Part shown: positions 19,200 to 28,012 of the stretch, one piece after another
How the letters are laid out: each line of letters opens with the position of its first letter
How positions within the stretch are numbered: the first letter of the stretch is position 1
Origin: Cyanobium sp. C1_MAG_00004
Lineage (GTDB): Bacteria; Cyanobacteriota; Cyanobacteriia; PCC-6307; Cyanobiaceae
Assembly: GCA_027486935.1 (NCBI GenBank)
Contig: JAIXOF010000099.1
Span: forward strand, 33,629 to 97,628
Length of the DNA: 64,000 bases
Direction of reading: 5' to 3'
The notes under the pieces: generated by a model
Told to the model about the DNA's origin: nothing
Database searches by the model: none
Seen by the model: only the letters and a program-made list of their open reading frames with translations
Translations under genes and position numbers: made by a program

Positions 19200-20213
19200 T
19201 CAGCCCTGACCTGTTGTGGCGATCTGCAGAAGCGGCGGCAGCGGAGCCTCAACCACGAACCCCTGCCCATCAGGGGGACTGAGGCTCAACCGGTGCGCAT
19301 GCAGCTGGTACCCCCCATCGCCGGGCAGGGCATCGGCGCGGGCCAGGCCGCCGGGCAGGTACAGGGGGTCGCCCAGCAGCGGCGCCCCGGCCGCGGCCAC
19401 ATGGATGCGGATCTGGTGGGGGCGGCCCGTGGCGATTGCCACCTGCACCAGCCAACCGTCGGCCCGGGGCTCGAGCAGGGTCAGCAGGCTGCGGGCCGGC
19501 AAACCCCCGCCATCGCCAGGGGCCGCCGCGCACCAGAGGCTGCCCAGGCGCCCATGGGGCCGGCGGCCAATGGGGGTCTGCAATGGCAGCGCCTGGCCAA
19601 CGGCCAGCTGCAGCAAGGCTGAGCCGGGTTGGGGCGGGCTCAGCAGGGCGCGGTAGACCTTGTGGGGTCCAGAGCCCGAGCCGGTAGCCGACGCCAAGGC
19701 CGCAGCCGAGGCCGCCGTGCTGTCGCGCAGCTGGGCGCTGAGCCAGGCGCGGGCCTGGCGCGAGCGCGCGCACACCAGCAATCCCGAGGTGAACCGGCCC
19801 AGGCGATGCACGGGGCGGGCGCCTGGGGCCACCCGGGCGAGCTGGCCCAGCACCGTGTGTTGCAAAAAGCCCCCGGCCGGCAGCACCTGAAGCCCGCTGG
19901 GCTTGTTGAACACCACCAGGTCGCCGTCGTCGAACAGGGGGCCGGGCAGCACCGGCACGGCGGGCTCCTGCCAGGGGGGGCGATGCCACACCAGCCGATC
20001 GCCGGCTGCCAGCGGTCCATCGCCCCAGAGGCGTTGGCCGTTGCGCCAGATCTGCCCGGCGGCGAGCCGCTCACCCCACACCCCAGGATCCGAATGGCTG
20101 TAGCGCTCGGCATAGAAACCAGCGGTGCTGGCGGCCGCAGCGCTGACCCGGTCGCGGTAGGCGTGGCCGTTGTTGCAGGCGGCCGGCAACCAGTCAGCAG
20201 GTGCCTCAGCCAA
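19200..20213 (-). CDS. RluA-type pseudouridine synthase-like protein lacking the usual catalytic Asp
   Basis: A 337-residue member of the RluA family, from a TTG start five nucleotides after the response-regulator stop. The N-terminal part looks S4-like (ERLAAGQIWRNGQRLW) and the core has LVVFNKPSGLQVLPAGGFLQ and GRPHQIRIHVAAAGAPLLGD. The motif normally reading HRLDxxTSG is VHRLGRFTSGLLV here, so the catalytic aspartate position is glycine. It could be inactive, act differently, or belong to a divergent cyanobacterial subgroup. Confidence 0.83.
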   Translation of the reverse strand: MAEAPADWLPAACNNGHAYRDRVSAAAASTAGFYAERYSHSDPGVWGERLAAGQIWRNGQRLWGDGPLAAGDRLVWHRPPWQEPAVPVLPGPLFDDGDLVVFNKPSGLQVLPAGGFLQHTVLGQLARVAPGARPVHRLGRFTSGLLVCARSRQARAWLSAQLRDSTAASAAALASATGSGSGPHKVYRALLSPPQPGSALLQLAVGQALPLQTPIGRRPHGRLGSLWCAAAPGDGGGLPARSLLTLLEPRADGWLVQVAIATGRPHQIRIHVAAAGAPLLGDPLYLPGGLARADALPGDGGYQLHAHRLSLSPPDGQGFVVEAPLPPLLQIATTGQG

Positions 20214-20218
20214 CGGGC

Positions 20219-20944
20219 TCAGTCAACCAGCCCGTGCTCGAGGGCATAGCGCACCAGTTCGGTGCGGCTGGCGGTGCCGGTTTTGATGAACAGCCGGCTG
20301 ACGTACTTCTCGACGTTGCGGATCGAGGTCTCGAGGCGGCGGGCGATCTCCTTGTTCATCAGGCCTTCGGCCACCAGCTGCAGCACCGAGGCCTCGCGGG
20401 GGGTGAAGGCGTGTTCGGCCGGGGCGGTGGCCCTGGGGCTGCTGCCGGTGGCCAGCAAGGTGCGGATCTCGGAGATCTGGCGGGCCATCGAGCCGATGTC
20501 GGCATCGGCAAAACGGGCCGCTTCGGCCAGCAGACGCTCCTGGCGGCGCACCACATTGCGCACCCGGGCCACCAGCTCGTCGGGATCGAACGGCTTGGGG
20601 ATGTAGTCGTCGCAGCCCGCCTGAAAGCCGGAGATGCGATCGGCGGTCATGCCCTTGGCGGTCAGAAAGATGACCGGCGTGCCGCCGAGCCGTTCGTCGG
20701 CCCGCAGCTTCTGCAGCAGGCCATAGCCATCGCAACGGGGCATCATCACGTCGGTGATCACCACGTCGGGCAGCAGCTCCTGGGCCACCTGCCAGCCCTG
20801 CTCACCGTCGTTGGCGGTGGTGACATCAAAGCCCTCGTCATCGAGGTAGGCCTTGACGGCGGTGCGCAGGCCGGGTTCGTCGTCGACCAGCAGCAGGCGG
20901 ATCGGCGTTGTGGTCTCGGGGTTGTCGGTGCTCATGGGCGGCAT
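20219..20944 (-). CDS. Two-component response regulator, LuxR/NarL type
   Basis: A 241-residue regulator. The receiver (about residues 15-130) has the acidic pair LLLVDDEPGL, the phospho-acceptor D65 in VVITDVMMPRCDGYG and K in DDYIPKPFDPDE. The C-terminal LuxR helix-turn-helix is TPREASVLQLVAEGLMNKEI followed by RNVEKYVSRLFIKTGTASR. It resembles the Ycf29-like regulators of cyanobacteria and red-algal plastids, though that assignment is by eye. Starts at 20944 and 20935 are both possible. No histidine kinase is adjacent. Confidence 0.9.
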   Translation of the reverse strand: MPPMSTDNPETTTPIRLLLVDDEPGLRTAVKAYLDDEGFDVTTANDGEQGWQVAQELLPDVVITDVMMPRCDGYGLLQKLRADERLGGTPVIFLTAKGMTADRISGFQAGCDDYIPKPFDPDELVARVRNVVRRQERLLAEAARFADADIGSMARQISEIRTLLATGSSPRATAPAEHAFTPREASVLQLVAEGLMNKEIARRLETSIRNVEKYVSRLFIKTGTASRTELVRYALEHGLVD

Positions 20945-20956
20945 TCAAGTGCAGGG

Positions 20957-21469
20957 TCAGCGACCGGTCGATGGCAGCCGTTGTTCGGATTCCTGCAGGT
21001 GGCCGCTGTAGCCCAGCTGGCGGGCCTTGTCGCCCAGGGTGGAGGGGTCCTGCTTGGCCAGTTCGGGAAAGCACACCGCCCACCAGATCAGATGGTCGAG
21101 TCGGTTGCTGGGGTTGATCACCCCGCCGGGGTTGAGCTGGCGCACGATCAGGTCGCGGCCGTCGTTGGTGACCCGCATTGGCGCCTTGGCACTGCAGCGG
21201 ATCGTGTCGTTGCGCACCTGCAGGTCGTTGGGCAGCTCCAGCCAGACCTTGACCCGGCGCACGTCGGGCATGGCCGGGTCCACCTCGATCTGATAGACGC
21301 CGGTGGCCTGCTTGCCCCCCGCCACCAGCCGCTCGCTCAGCAGCACCATGGTCTTGGGGCGCGACAGCTCAGGGGATTCCATCAGCCCTGACTGGGCCCA
21401 GACCGCAGCGGGGGCCAGGGCCAGGGCGGCGCAGCAGAGTTTGGCGAGGCTTGTCAGCATGGCTCCCAT
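20957..21469 (-). CDS. Secreted protein of unknown function
   Basis: A protein of 167-170 residues with a signal peptide (MLTSLAKLCCAALALAPAAVWA) and no recognised domain. The mature part contains ATGVYQIEVDPAMPDVRRVK and two cysteines (IRCSAKAP and WWAVCFPEL) that could pair in the periplasm. Starts at 21469 or 21460 are possible. Its start region meets the divergent cysteine desulfurase start almost exactly. The response regulator lies 12 nt downstream and may be co-transcribed. Confidence 0.7.
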   Translation of the reverse strand: MGAMLTSLAKLCCAALALAPAAVWAQSGLMESPELSRPKTMVLLSERLVAGGKQATGVYQIEVDPAMPDVRRVKVWLELPNDLQVRNDTIRCSAKAPMRVTNDGRDLIVRQLNPGGVINPSNRLDHLIWWAVCFPELAKQDPSTLGDKARQLGYSGHLQESEQRLPSTGR

Positions 21470-22652
21470 GCTGGCTTACCTCGACCACCACGCCACCACC
21501 CCCTGCGACCCGGCTGTGGTGGCGGCGATGGCGCCCTGGTGGGGCGAGCAGTTCGCCAACCCCGCCAGCCGGCTCTATCGCCCGGCCCTGGAGGCCGCCG
21601 CCGCGATAGAGGCTGCGGCCGCAGAACTGCACCAGGGGCTGGCGGCGCCCAGCGGGGCCCAGGTGGTGTTCACCAGCGGCGCGACCGAGGCCAACAACCT
21701 GGCCCTCAAGGGCCTGGCCGAGGCGGCCCTGAGCAGCGGCAACCCGCGGCGCCGGCTGGTGAGCGTGGTCAGCGAGCACCACGCCGTGCTCGACGTGCTG
21801 CGCTATCTCGAGCGCCACGGCTTTGCGCTCACCCTGCTGCCGATCGATGCCCAGGGGCTGCTGAACCCGGCTGACCTGCAGGCTGCCCTGGACCCAGGCG
21901 CCGGCGGGCCGGTGCTGGCGGTCAGCGTGATGGCCGCCAACAACGAGATCGGCACCATCGCCCCCCTGGCCCAGCTGGCGCCGCTGGTGCACGCTGCCGG
22001 CGCCCTGCTGCATGTGGATGGGGCCCAGGCGGTGGGTCACATCCCCCTGGCCATGGAGGCCTGGGGCATCGACCTGCTGAGCCTGAGCGGCCACAAGCTC
22101 TATGGGCCCAAGGGCATCGGCGCCCTGCTGGTGGCCCCGGGGGTGCAAGTGGCCCCCCAGCTGCAGGGCGGCGGCCAGCAGGGGGGCCTGCGCCCCGGCA
22201 CCCTGCCGGTGCCGCTGATCGTGGGGCTGGCGGCGGCGCTCAAGCAGGCCCTGGCCGACCGCGAGGGGCGGGCCCTGCGGCTCGCAGCCCTGCGCGATCA
22301 GCTGTGGACGGGGCTGCAGGCGCTGGGTGGGCTGACGCTCAACGGCCCGCCGCCGGGCCCCCAGCGGCTGCCCCACAACCTGAGCGTGACCGCAGGCGGG
22401 GTCGATGGCACCCGGCTGCACCAGCTGCTGCGCCGCCAGATCGCCGTCAGCAGCGGCTCGGCCTGCAGCCAGGGCTCGGCCTCACATGTGCTGGCGGCAC
22501 TGGGGCGCACGCGGGCCGAGGCTGCGGCCACGGTCCGCTTTGGCCTGGGGCGCAGCACCACCGCGCAGCAGGTCGAGCAGGCCTTGCGCGCCATGGCCGA
22601 CGCCCTGGATCAGGCCAGCAACCGCTCAGCAGCCTCGCGTCCCGAGAGGTAG
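21468..22652 (+). CDS. Cysteine desulfurase (NifS/IscS family)
   Basis: A 394-residue PLP enzyme that takes sulfur from cysteine for Fe-S clusters and other sulfur carriers. It begins MLAYLDHHATTPCDPAVVAA, has the PLP lysine in LLSLSGHKLYGPKGIGALLV, and the persulfide cysteine in VSSGSACSQGSASHVLAALG. The start at 21468 places YLDHHATTP at the N-terminus; an ATG at 21459 is also in frame. Its 3' end overlaps the convergent amine oxidase gene by 43 nt. Confidence 0.94.
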   Translation: MLAYLDHHATTPCDPAVVAAMAPWWGEQFANPASRLYRPALEAAAAIEAAAAELHQGLAAPSGAQVVFTSGATEANNLALKGLAEAALSSGNPRRRLVSVVSEHHAVLDVLRYLERHGFALTLLPIDAQGLLNPADLQAALDPGAGGPVLAVSVMAANNEIGTIAPLAQLAPLVHAAGALLHVDGAQAVGHIPLAMEAWGIDLLSLSGHKLYGPKGIGALLVAPGVQVAPQLQGGGQQGGLRPGTLPVPLIVGLAAALKQALADREGRALRLAALRDQLWTGLQALGGLTLNGPPPGPQRLPHNLSVTAGGVDGTRLHQLLRRQIAVSSGSACSQGSASHVLAALGRTRAEAAATVRFGLGRSTTAQQVEQALRAMADALDQASNRSAASRPER

Positions 22653-23971
22653 GCCCCCTGCATGGTGGCGGGGAACGCCGTACTGGCGGCTTCGCCAGCC
22701 AGAACGAGCGACTGCCAACGGCGTCCCAGCTCCTGGCGCAGCGCCGTCGCCGGCACCGGACCGACGGCCGGATAGGAGTAACTGCCAAAGGCAAAGGGGT
22801 CATCGCCCCAGCGGGTCAGCCACACCTGCAGCGGTGCGCCAATGGTCGCCTGGGGGTAGCAGCGTCTGAGCTGGCCCAGGGCCGAGGCGACGATCCCATC
22901 GTCAGACCTGCGGGCCATCTGGCGCGCCTGGCTGGCGGCGTTGAAGCCCATCAACGCCGGACGGCCGATCAGCGGTGTCAGATCCACCCACTCGGCCCAG
23001 AGACCCGGCTCGGCACTGTCATTGCGGATCCAGGTCTGCGGCCCCCAGAAGCGCTCGCCAAAGACCAGCACGATCTTGTCCAACACGCCCATGCCCAGCT
23101 GGGCGATCGCCTGGGCCTTGGCCGCGGGCAAGGGGGGATCAAAGCGGATCGCCCCCCGTTGCAGCACCCCTAAAGGAACGGTGCAGCAGAGCCGTTGGGC
23201 CTGGAACACCTGACCGCCAGCGGTGGTCACCGTCACCCCATCGGCACGGTTGTTGATCTGGCTGACCTGCTGACCCAGGCGAATGTCGACGCCCTGCGCC
23301 AGATGGGCCACCAGCCGATCCAGACCAGCCGGAACCAGCGCATCGCCGCCCAGCAGCTCCTGGCCATCGCCCCCAGGCGCATCGGCAGCGATCGCGTCAA
23401 GATCGGCACCCAGCTCGTGTTCCACATCGGCGATCAGCAGAAAGCGCTGATCGCCACTGAGCTGGGCCGGCAGCAATTGGCGCAGCGGTTGATCAGCGCG
23501 GCCATCGGCTTGGGCCCGGGCCATGGCCGCGGCCAGCCAGGCGTCGGCACCTTCACTGCGGCCGGCGGTCCAGGGCTGGCCATCGGGGCCGATGGTGATG
23601 CGGCTGCTGTCATCGGTCGGCAGCAGCGGCAGTTTCAGCTGGCGTTCGACCAGATCGACCAACGGGTTGGTCTCCAGACCGTGCAGCCAGGAGGCCCCCA
23701 GCTCAATGGGCCAACCCTGACGCCGGTCGGTCCAGATGCGGCCGCCCAGGCGCTGACGCGCCTCGAGCACCACCACCGCGTGCCCCGCAGCGATCAGGCG
23801 CTGCGCGCAGGCCAGGCCCGCCAGGCCCGCGCCGATCACCAGGGACTGGGGCCCATCGGCTGGGGGCCCGCCGGCAGCACTCGAGCCGTCCGGGCGCGAG
23901 CGCAAATGCCCCCAGCCCAGCACGGCTGCCGAGGCGGCAAGACCCTGACCCACAAACCAGCGGCGCCGCAT
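22610..23971 (-). CDS. FAD-dependent amine oxidase, Tat-like signal
   Basis: A 453-residue flavoprotein of the amine oxidase family. It starts MRRRWFVGQGLAASAAVLGW, a twin-arginine-like signal, then the dinucleotide motif SLVIGAGLAGLACAQRLIAA and LEARQRLGGRIWTDRRQGWP. The C-terminal FAD segment is LVLAGEAASTAFPATMQGAY. The substrate may be an amine, a polyamine or an amino acid and cannot be deduced. If exported by Tat, it acts in the periplasm or thylakoid lumen. It lies 5 nt after the rsmH stop. Confidence 0.88.
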   Translation of the reverse strand: MRRRWFVGQGLAASAAVLGWGHLRSRPDGSSAAGGPPADGPQSLVIGAGLAGLACAQRLIAAGHAVVVLEARQRLGGRIWTDRRQGWPIELGASWLHGLETNPLVDLVERQLKLPLLPTDDSSRITIGPDGQPWTAGRSEGADAWLAAAMARAQADGRADQPLRQLLPAQLSGDQRFLLIADVEHELGADLDAIAADAPGGDGQELLGGDALVPAGLDRLVAHLAQGVDIRLGQQVSQINNRADGVTVTTAGGQVFQAQRLCCTVPLGVLQRGAIRFDPPLPAAKAQAIAQLGMGVLDKIVLVFGERFWGPQTWIRNDSAEPGLWAEWVDLTPLIGRPALMGFNAASQARQMARRSDDGIVASALGQLRRCYPQATIGAPLQVWLTRWGDDPFAFGSYSYPAVGPVPATALRQELGRRWQSLVLAGEAASTAFPATMQGAYLSGREAAERLLA

Positions 23972-23976
23972 CGGAA

Positions 23977-24846
23977 CTAGCCCCGCCGCCTAGCCACCCG
24001 CCAGCGGGCGCTGCGGGCGCGGGGGTTCGCCCCGACCTCGTCGTCGCTGGCCTGCACCGCCTTGCGGGTCACCCGCTCGAGCCGCTCGTCGCCCAGGAAG
24101 GCGGTCTTGACGCGCCGGTCTTCAAGCGAATGAAAGCTGATCACCCCGAACAGGCCCCCCGGCAGCAACCAGTCAGGGGCTGCACCTAATAAATGATCTA
24201 GCACCCCCAGCTCGTCGTTAACGGCGATGCGCAGCGCCTGAAAGGTGCGCGTCGCCGGATGGATGCGGCCGCGCCGGGCCGCCGGCGGGTAGCAACCGGC
24301 GACCAGGTAAGCCAGCTCGGCCGTGGTTCTGCCGGCCCAGGGACCCTGCTCTTGGATGCGGCGGGCAATGCGGCGCGACAGCCGCTCCTCGCCGTACCCA
24401 TAGATGAGGTCGGCCAGCTCGGTCTCATCGAGCCGATCGATCAGGGCCCCGGCCGTCTCACCGGCCAGCGGGTTCATGCGCATGTCGAGCGGACCCTCGA
24501 GCCGAAAGCTGAAGCCCCGGGCGGGCACATCGAGCTGGGGGCTGCTGACCCCCAGATCGGCCAGCACCGCACTCACCGGCTCGCTGGGCACGAACGCGGC
24601 AAAGTTGGTCGCCACGATCTGGACACGATCGGCAAAGGGGGCAAGGGCGCCTGCGGCGGCGGCGCGGGCGCTCGGGTCCTGGTCCAGCCCGATCAGGCGC
24701 AGACCGGGGTGGGCCGCCAGCAGCAGGCCACTGTGACCGCCGCCGCCGAGGGTGCAGTCCAGCAGCACCCCGCCCGGTGGCAGTTCGGCAAAGGCCGCCA
24801 GCACGGCATCGGCCAGCACCGGCACATGGTCAAAGCCCCGATCCAT
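23977..24846 (-). CDS. rsmH: 16S rRNA (cytosine-1402-N4)-methyltransferase
   Basis: A 289-residue SAM enzyme that methylates C1402 in the decoding centre of 16S rRNA. It begins [20 protein letters not shown], with SAM motif [20 protein letters not shown], and contains [20 protein letters not shown] and [16 protein letters not shown], all family signatures. In this lineage it sits away from the mur genes and is divergent from ndhH, with 107 nt between starts. Confidence 0.96.
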   Translation of the reverse strand: MDRGFDHVPVLADAVLAAFAELPPGGVLLDCTLGGGGHSGLLLAAHPGLRLIGLDQDPSARAAAAGALAPFADRVQIVATNFAAFVPSEPVSAVLADLGVSSPQLDVPARGFSFRLEGPLDMRMNPLAGETAGALIDRLDETELADLIYGYGEERLSRRIARRIQEQGPWAGRTTAELAYLVAGCYPPAARRGRIHPATRTFQALRIAVNDELGVLDHLLGAAPDWLLPGGLFGVISFHSLEDRRVKTAFLGDERLERVTRKAVQASDDEVGANPRARSARWRVARRRG

Positions 24847-24953
24847 GGCAGCGCGCCCGCCCTGGCCCCATCCTCGTGCCCAACAGGGGCGGTGACTGAA
24901 CCGCCGAAGGGTTTCCTTAGGATGGGCCTGCGATCACTGCCGTTGCGGCTGTC

Positions 24954-26138
24954 ATGACCCAGCTCGAGACCCGCACGGAGCCGATGGTGGTCAACTTCGG
25001 CCCCCATCACCCCTCGATGCACGGGGTGCTGCGGCTGGTGGTGACCCTCGACGGCGAAGACGTGGTGGACTGCGAGCCGGTGATCGGCTACCTGCACCGC
25101 GGAATGGAGAAGATCGCCGAGAACCGCACGAACATCATGTTCGTGCCCTATGTCAGCCGCATGGACTATGCGGCGGGCATGTTCTACGAAGCGATCGTGG
25201 TCAATGCCCCCGAGCGGCTGGCCGATGTGCCGGTGCCCCGGCGCGCCAGCTACATCCGGGTGTTGATGCTGGAGCTGAACCGCATCGCCAACCACCTGCT
25301 GTGGCTTGGCCCCTTTCTGGCGGACGTGGGCGCCCAGACGCCGTTCTTCTACATCTTCCGCGAGCGGGAGATGATCTACGACCTGTGGGAAGCCGCCACC
25401 GGTCAGCGCCTGATCAACAACAACTACTTCAGAATCGGCGGCGTCGCGGCCGATCTGCCCTACGGCTGGCTCGAGAAGTGCCTCGACTTCTGCGACTGGT
25501 TTGGCCCCAAGATCGACGAGTACGAAAAGCTGATCACCAACAACCCGATCTTCCGCAAGCGGATCGAGGGCCTGGGCACCATCAGCCGCGAGCAGGCCAT
25601 CAACTGGAGCCTCTCGGGCCCGATGCTGCGCGCCTCGGGCGTGCCCTGGGACCTGCGCAAGGTCGACCATTACGAGTGCTACGACGACTTTGACTGGAAC
25701 GTCGCCTGGGAGACCGAGGGCGATTGCTTTGCCCGCTACCGGGTGCGCGTGCAGGAAATGCGTGAATCGCTCAAGATCCTGCGCCAGGCCTGCCAGATGA
25801 TTCCCGGCGGCCCCACCGAAAACCTCGAAGCCCGCCGCATGGCCGAGGGCAAAAGCAGCGAGTTCGCCGGCTTCGATTACCAGTACGTGGCCAAGAAGGT
25901 GGCTCCCACCTTCAAGATCCCCCAGGGCGAGCTGTATACCCGGCTCGAATCCGGCAAAGGCGAGATCGGGGTGTTCATCCAGGGCAACAACGACGTCACC
26001 CCCTGGCGCTTCAAAATCCGCGCGGCTGATCAGAACAACCTGCAGATCCTGCCCCACATCCTCAAGGGCAGCAAAGTGGCCGACATCATGGCGATCCTCG
26101 GCTCGATCGACGTGATCATGGGCTCGGTCGACCGCTGA
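24954..26138 (+). CDS. ndhH: NAD(P)H-quinone oxidoreductase subunit H
   Basis: A 394-residue connecting-domain subunit of NDH-1 (NuoD type). Conserved segments include [39 protein letters not shown] and [20 protein letters not shown]. The protein lines the quinone pocket with NdhK and contacts NdhA. Its ATG is preceded by a GC-rich divergent region shared with rsmH. Length and ends are normal, and the start gives the family N-terminus [20 protein letters not shown]. Confidence 0.97.
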   Translation: MTQLETRTEPMVVNFGPHHPSMHGVLRLVVTLDGEDVVDCEPVIGYLHRGMEKIAENRTNIMFVPYVSRMDYAAGMFYEAIVVNAPERLADVPVPRRASYIRVLMLELNRIANHLLWLGPFLADVGAQTPFFYIFREREMIYDLWEAATGQRLINNNYFRIGGVAADLPYGWLEKCLDFCDWFGPKIDEYEKLITNNPIFRKRIEGLGTISREQAINWSLSGPMLRASGVPWDLRKVDHYECYDDFDWNVAWETEGDCFARYRVRVQEMRESLKILRQACQMIPGGPTENLEARRMAEGKSSEFAGFDYQYVAKKVAPTFKIPQGELYTRLESGKGEIGVFIQGNNDVTPWRFKIRAADQNNLQILPHILKGSKVADIMAILGSIDVIMGSVDR

Positions 26139-26195
26139 ATCGACCGCTCAATACCGCTGAACCGCTTCCTGCGACGTCTTAGCCGGGCCGGCTTT

Positions 26196-26567
26196 TTGTT
26201 GCCCGCCAGCCTGACGGGGTATCTCTGGCTCAAAGGCCTGCACCCAGCGCTCCCCGGGTGGCCCTGCCCCCTGCGCGCCCTGACCGGTATTCCCTGTCCC
26301 ACCTGCTTTCTGACGCGGGCCACGGGGGCGGCCCTGCGCGGCGATCTGCCCAGTTCGCTGCAACTGCATGCCTTTGGTCCCGTGGTGGCCACCGCCCTGC
26401 TGTGGTGGTCGATCACAGCGCTGCACCAGCGGCGGCTGGTGCCACCCCAGCTGCCGGCCTGGCCCCTGGGCGCCGGGGCGCTGGCCCTGGTGGCCTACTG
26501 GGGGTTGCGTCTGTGGCTCAGTTTTGGCCTGGGGATCCAGGGCTTCCCGGCATTTCCGCCGAGCTGA
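26196..26567 (+). CDS. DUF2752 membrane protein
   Basis: A protein of about 123 residues from a TTG at 26196; an earlier non-ATG start (for example CTG at 26157) would add NRFLRRLSRAGF. The DUF2752 signature CPLRALTGIPCPTCFLTRA holds a pair of cysteines in the family's conserved pattern. Two or three hydrophobic helices follow (TALLWWSITALHQ and LGAGALALVAYWGLRLW). The family is common in cyanobacteria and has no assigned role. The gene ends 4 nt before an array of 8-nt repeats. Confidence 0.78.
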   Translation: MLPASLTGYLWLKGLHPALPGWPCPLRALTGIPCPTCFLTRATGAALRGDLPSSLQLHAFGPVVATALLWWSITALHQRRLVPPQLPAWPLGAGALALVAYWGLRLWLSFGLGIQGFPAFPPS

Positions 26568-26571
26568 TCAG

Positions 26572-26627
26572 GTGATCATGTGATGAAGTGATCATGTGAT
26601 GAAGTGATCAAGTGATCAAGTGATCAA
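26572..26627. repeat. Seven tandem copies of an 8-nt unit, gtgatcaN/gtgatgaa
   Basis: The order is gtgatcat, gtgatgaa, gtgatcat, gtgatgaa, then gtgatcaa three times. Most units contain the palindrome TGATCA. The array fills the gap between two convergent genes, directly after the DUF2752 stop, with further tgatca copies at 26565 and 26640. Confidence 0.93.
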
Positions 26628-26634
26628 GGCTGAA

Positions 26635-27321
26635 TCAACTGATCAGACCCTTGTGATAAGCCGCATTCTGCAGATAAAAGCTGCTCACTGGGACAGCCAG
26701 CAGGGCACCGAGCCCACAGGTGCACACCGACACCACCACGACCAAGACCCAGGCCAGGATTTCAATACCCAGAAAATCAGGCCCGTTGGCCGAGCGGTAC
26801 ACCGCCTGAAATGAGGCTGCAAAAGCATCAGTGATCGACTGGTCGGTCAGAAAGATGCGATTCACATAGATCGGCATCACCAGCGCCACAACGATGCCCG
26901 GAACAATGCAGAGCACAAAGCCGATGGTCATCACCAAAGAGAAGAAGATGCCCGCCAGCAGATAGCGCCAGGGGCGCCTCAGCAGTTCAGAAAAGGCAGC
27001 CTTAACCGTGATCGTCTCCCCTTGGGCGTAATGCAGCGCCGGCACCGCCACAAACAGCACCCCCACCAGGCTGGAGAGAATCGAGAAGGGCACCTGGGCC
27101 AACTGCCCCAGGGCCGAGGCCGCCGTAACGGCCGCATCGCCAGCGGCACCACCACCGGCCACCCCGACGCCGATCAACACCATCACCCAGGTCACGGCAG
27201 CCCCCAGGCCCGCCAGCACCGCGGTGGCGATCCAGATCAGCAGGATCGTTGGCACATGGCGCACAAACGCCTCCCAGGCCTTGTTGATCGTGGGCTGTTC
27301 GTAGGCCAAGGGGGCGGCCAT
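26635..27321 (-). CDS. Multi-pass membrane protein of unknown function
   Basis: A 228-residue protein starting at the ATG at 27321 (MAAPLAYEQPTINKAWEAFV) with about five hydrophobic stretches: ILLIWIATAVLAGLGAAVT, a second near residue 70-100, LLAGIFFSLVMTIGFVLCIV, and IEILAWVLVVVVSVCTCGLG. The soluble start resembles small cytoplasmic leaders of DUF975-type proteins, but no family is firmly recognised. An ATG at 27348 is an alternative start. It is divergent from menI. Confidence 0.7.
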   Translation of the reverse strand: MAAPLAYEQPTINKAWEAFVRHVPTILLIWIATAVLAGLGAAVTWVMVLIGVGVAGGGAAGDAAVTAASALGQLAQVPFSILSSLVGVLFVAVPALHYAQGETITVKAAFSELLRRPWRYLLAGIFFSLVMTIGFVLCIVPGIVVALVMPIYVNRIFLTDQSITDAFAASFQAVYRSANGPDFLGIEILAWVLVVVVSVCTCGLGALLAVPVSSFYLQNAAYHKGLIS

Positions 27322-27388
27322 GCAGGTCGGGCGCAAAGTAGTTGGCATCGTCGCAGCTGCCGGCAGGGGAGACAACCAGGTGAGACCC

Positions 27389-27838
27389 ATGGACCCTGAC
27401 ACCTGGTTGCTGCTCTGCCGCACCGTGCGCTTCGGGGACACCGACGCCGCTGGCGTGATGCATTTCGCCCGGCTGCTGAGCTGGTGTCACGAGGCCTACG
27501 AAGAAAGCCTCGAGCGCTTTGGCCTGGCGGCGGCCGAGATCTTCCCAACGCCAACGGCCGCCCTGACCGTCGCCCTGCCGATCGTGCACTGCAGTGCCGA
27601 CTTTCGCCGGCCCCTGGTGTGTGGCGACCCCATGACCATCGAGTTGGCGCCACGGCGTCTCGATCCCGGCGGGTTCGAGGTGAGCTATCGCTTCAGCACC
27701 AGCGGCCAACCCGCCGCCACAGGCCTGACCCGCCACCTGGCGATCGACAGCCGCAGCCGTCAGCGCTGCCCCTTGCCCGCCGCCATCAACCGTTGGTTGG
27801 AGGCCTCCAACCTGGGGGGAGGGATCCAGCCGCTCTGA
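27389..27838 (+). CDS. menI: 1,4-dihydroxy-2-naphthoyl-CoA thioesterase (hot-dog fold)
   Basis: A 149-residue hot-dog thioesterase. The catalytic aspartate lies in RTVRFGDTDAAGVMHFARLL (D19), the 4-hydroxybenzoyl-CoA thioesterase-like signature. In cyanobacteria this family hydrolyses DHNA-CoA in phylloquinone synthesis. Its location 1 kb from menE, menC, menA and menF supports that role; the specificity itself is inferred. The ATG at 27389 gives a normal length. Confidence 0.88.
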   Translation: MDPDTWLLLCRTVRFGDTDAAGVMHFARLLSWCHEAYEESLERFGLAAAEIFPTPTAALTVALPIVHCSADFRRPLVCGDPMTIELAPRRLDPGGFEVSYRFSTSGQPAATGLTRHLAIDSRSRQRCPLPAAINRWLEASNLGGGIQPL

Positions 27839-27882
27839 GCTGAACCGACCAGCCACGACTGCCAGGCCCCGGCCGCTTCGTA

Positions 27883-27955
27883 GGGGTCCCAGGGCCCTTA
27901 CCAGTGATTGCATGTCATCACTGGTAAGGCGATGGCGCGCCCCCATGGGGACCCC
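27883..27955. repeat. Nested inverted repeats upstream of the MazE-MazF fusion gene
   Basis: An outer pair, ggggtccc (27883-27890) and gggacccc (27948-27955), encloses a perfect 13-bp stem, ccttaccagtgat (27896) and atcactggtaagg (27917), with an 8-nt loop. It lies between the menI stop and the fusion gene. The right arm is followed by aaaac rather than a T-run, so it is not a standard terminator on the plus strand. Confidence 0.9.
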
Positions 27956-27974
27956 AAAACAAAGATCAGCTGAC

Positions 27975-28012
27975 GCTGACCGCACTCAGCTGATCGCATT
28001 CAGCTGACCGCA
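27975..28012. repeat. 14-nt direct repeats abutting the fusion gene's start codon
   Basis: The units ctcagctgatcgca (27985-27998) and ttcagctgaccgca (27999-28012) are preceded by the partial copy gctgaccgca (27975-27984). Each full unit holds the palindrome CAGCTG. The last base of the array is the first base of the ATG, so a bound protein here could block translation start or transcription. Confidence 0.85.

Noticed and set aside
26572..26627. Possible CRISPR array
   Set aside because: The units are 8 nt with no spacers; it is a simple tandem repeat.
27883..27955. Rho-independent terminator of menI
   Set aside because: The stem is strong, but no run of T follows; the right arm is followed by aaaac.
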